A stretch of DNA of 64,000 nucleotides. Source: Glycomyces sp. YM15 (lineage in GTDB: Bacteria > Actinomycetota > Actinomycetes > Mycobacteriales > Micromonosporaceae). The DNA lies in assembly GCF_016918015.1 (NCBI RefSeq), contig NZ_JAERMK010000018.1, positions 58,963-122,962 of the forward strand, written 5' to 3'. The notes under the pieces are model-generated. The model searched no databases, was not told the origin of the DNA, and was given only the letters and a program-made list of their open reading frames with translations. A program made the translations under genes and the position numbers. Positions 63,690 to 64,000 of the stretch are shown here, piece after piece. The first letter of the stretch is position 1, and every line of letters starts with the position of its first letter.

Positions 63690-64000
63690 CACCCCGCACC
63701 GAGGCCCCCAAAGGCGCACTCGACCGGGCCCTCGAGATCCTCGAAGTGCTCACCATGCGCGGCAAGGCCACCACGTCCGAACTCGTCGAAGCCGTCGGCG
63801 TGAGCCGCAGCGCCGTCTACCGCCTCGTCGAACGCCTCCAAGCCGCCGAGTACCTGACGCTCGCCGACGGCCAATGGCGGCTCGGCCCCGCCGCCGCGCG
63901 CATGGCCATGGCCGCCGTGCACAACATGGACGTGCTCACCGTCGCCCCGCCCATGCTCCGCGACCTCGCGCACCGCACCGGCGAGACCGTCAGCCTCGGC
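63686..64000 (+). CDS. IclR-family regulator, 5' part (cut by window end)
   Basis: The first 105 codons of an IclR regulator: winged helix (ALEILEVLTMRGKATTSELV, VSRSAVYRLVERLQ) and the start of the effector domain. The GTG start overlaps the dehydratase stop by 4 nt. It likely controls the dehydratase through the inverted repeat at 62404-62438. The rest lies beyond the window. Confidence 0.87.
   Translation, partial: MTPRTEAPKGALDRALEILEVLTMRGKATTSELVEAVGVSRSAVYRLVERLQAAEYLTLADGQWRLGPAAARMAMAAVHNMDVLTVAPPMLRDLAHRTGETVSLG

Overview
The window is high-GC DNA with strongly GC-biased third codon positions, many GTG starts, ATGA stop/start overlaps, LacI, ROK, GntR, IclR, AsnC, WYL and SARP regulators, and Tat or lipoprotein signals on secreted proteins. 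This points to a soil or plant-litter actinomycete. Glycomycetaceae or a related filamentous group is my inference, not something the sequence proves. I see no tRNA, rRNA, CRISPR array, transposase, integrase or replication origin; almost everything is carbohydrate uptake and breakdown plus its regulators.

Layout. (1) 79-13960, plant polysaccharide enzymes: a sugar-binding lipoprotein, GH36 alpha-galactosidase, secreted GH5-X2-CBM46 glucanase, a broken GH10 xylanase tail, a clan-A glycosidase with ricin-type lectin domain, a LacI regulator, an orphan ricin lectin, a GH43 enzyme and an alpha/beta hydrolase. (2) 14007-17668, housekeeping or accessory genes: RidA, a WYL regulator, a nucleotide-sugar-type epimerase and a Cys/Met PLP enzyme. 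(3) 17761-26618, a two-transcript catabolic cluster: DhaK-DhaL fusion kinase, RpiB-like isomerase, TIM-like isomerase and GntR regulator, then PdxA-like dehydrogenase, TctCBA transporter and a xylose-isomerase-like TIM barrel. The first three enzymes match the L-erythrulose to D-erythrose-4-phosphate route. Both transcripts are preceded by the same 23-nt element. (4) 26624-39424: two tandem ROK regulators facing a promoter with a TTAACGCGTTAA operator that drives a family-5 oligosaccharide/peptide ABC transporter, a GH42 beta-galactosidase and a GH2 beta-mannosidase. (5) 39657-45319, mixed genes: methionine-gamma-lyase-like enzyme with divergent AsnC regulator, DHFR-like reductase, ROK regulator, threonine-dehydratase-like enzyme and histidine phosphatase. 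(6) 45417-56775: a LacI regulator, a perfect 16-bp operator, then ROK sugar kinase, two-domain mannose-6-phosphate isomerase, family-1 sugar ABC transporter, an unassigned six-hairpin glycosidase, an SGNH esterase and a secreted beta-propeller protein. (7) 56891-64000: SRPBCC protein, second DHFR-like reductase, a giant XRE-SARP-NB-ARC-TPR regulator, a Tat-exported NlpC/P60-like protein, and a talarate/galactarate-type dehydratase followed by an IclR regulator cut by the window edge.

Together the genes describe a saprophyte that secretes glycanases, imports the oligosaccharides through dedicated ABC or TTT transporters and degrades them with cytosolic glycosidases, each module under its own one-component repressor. 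The best candidates for undescribed biology are the acid-sugar/erythrulose cluster of region 3 and the acyl-glycan locus of region 6.
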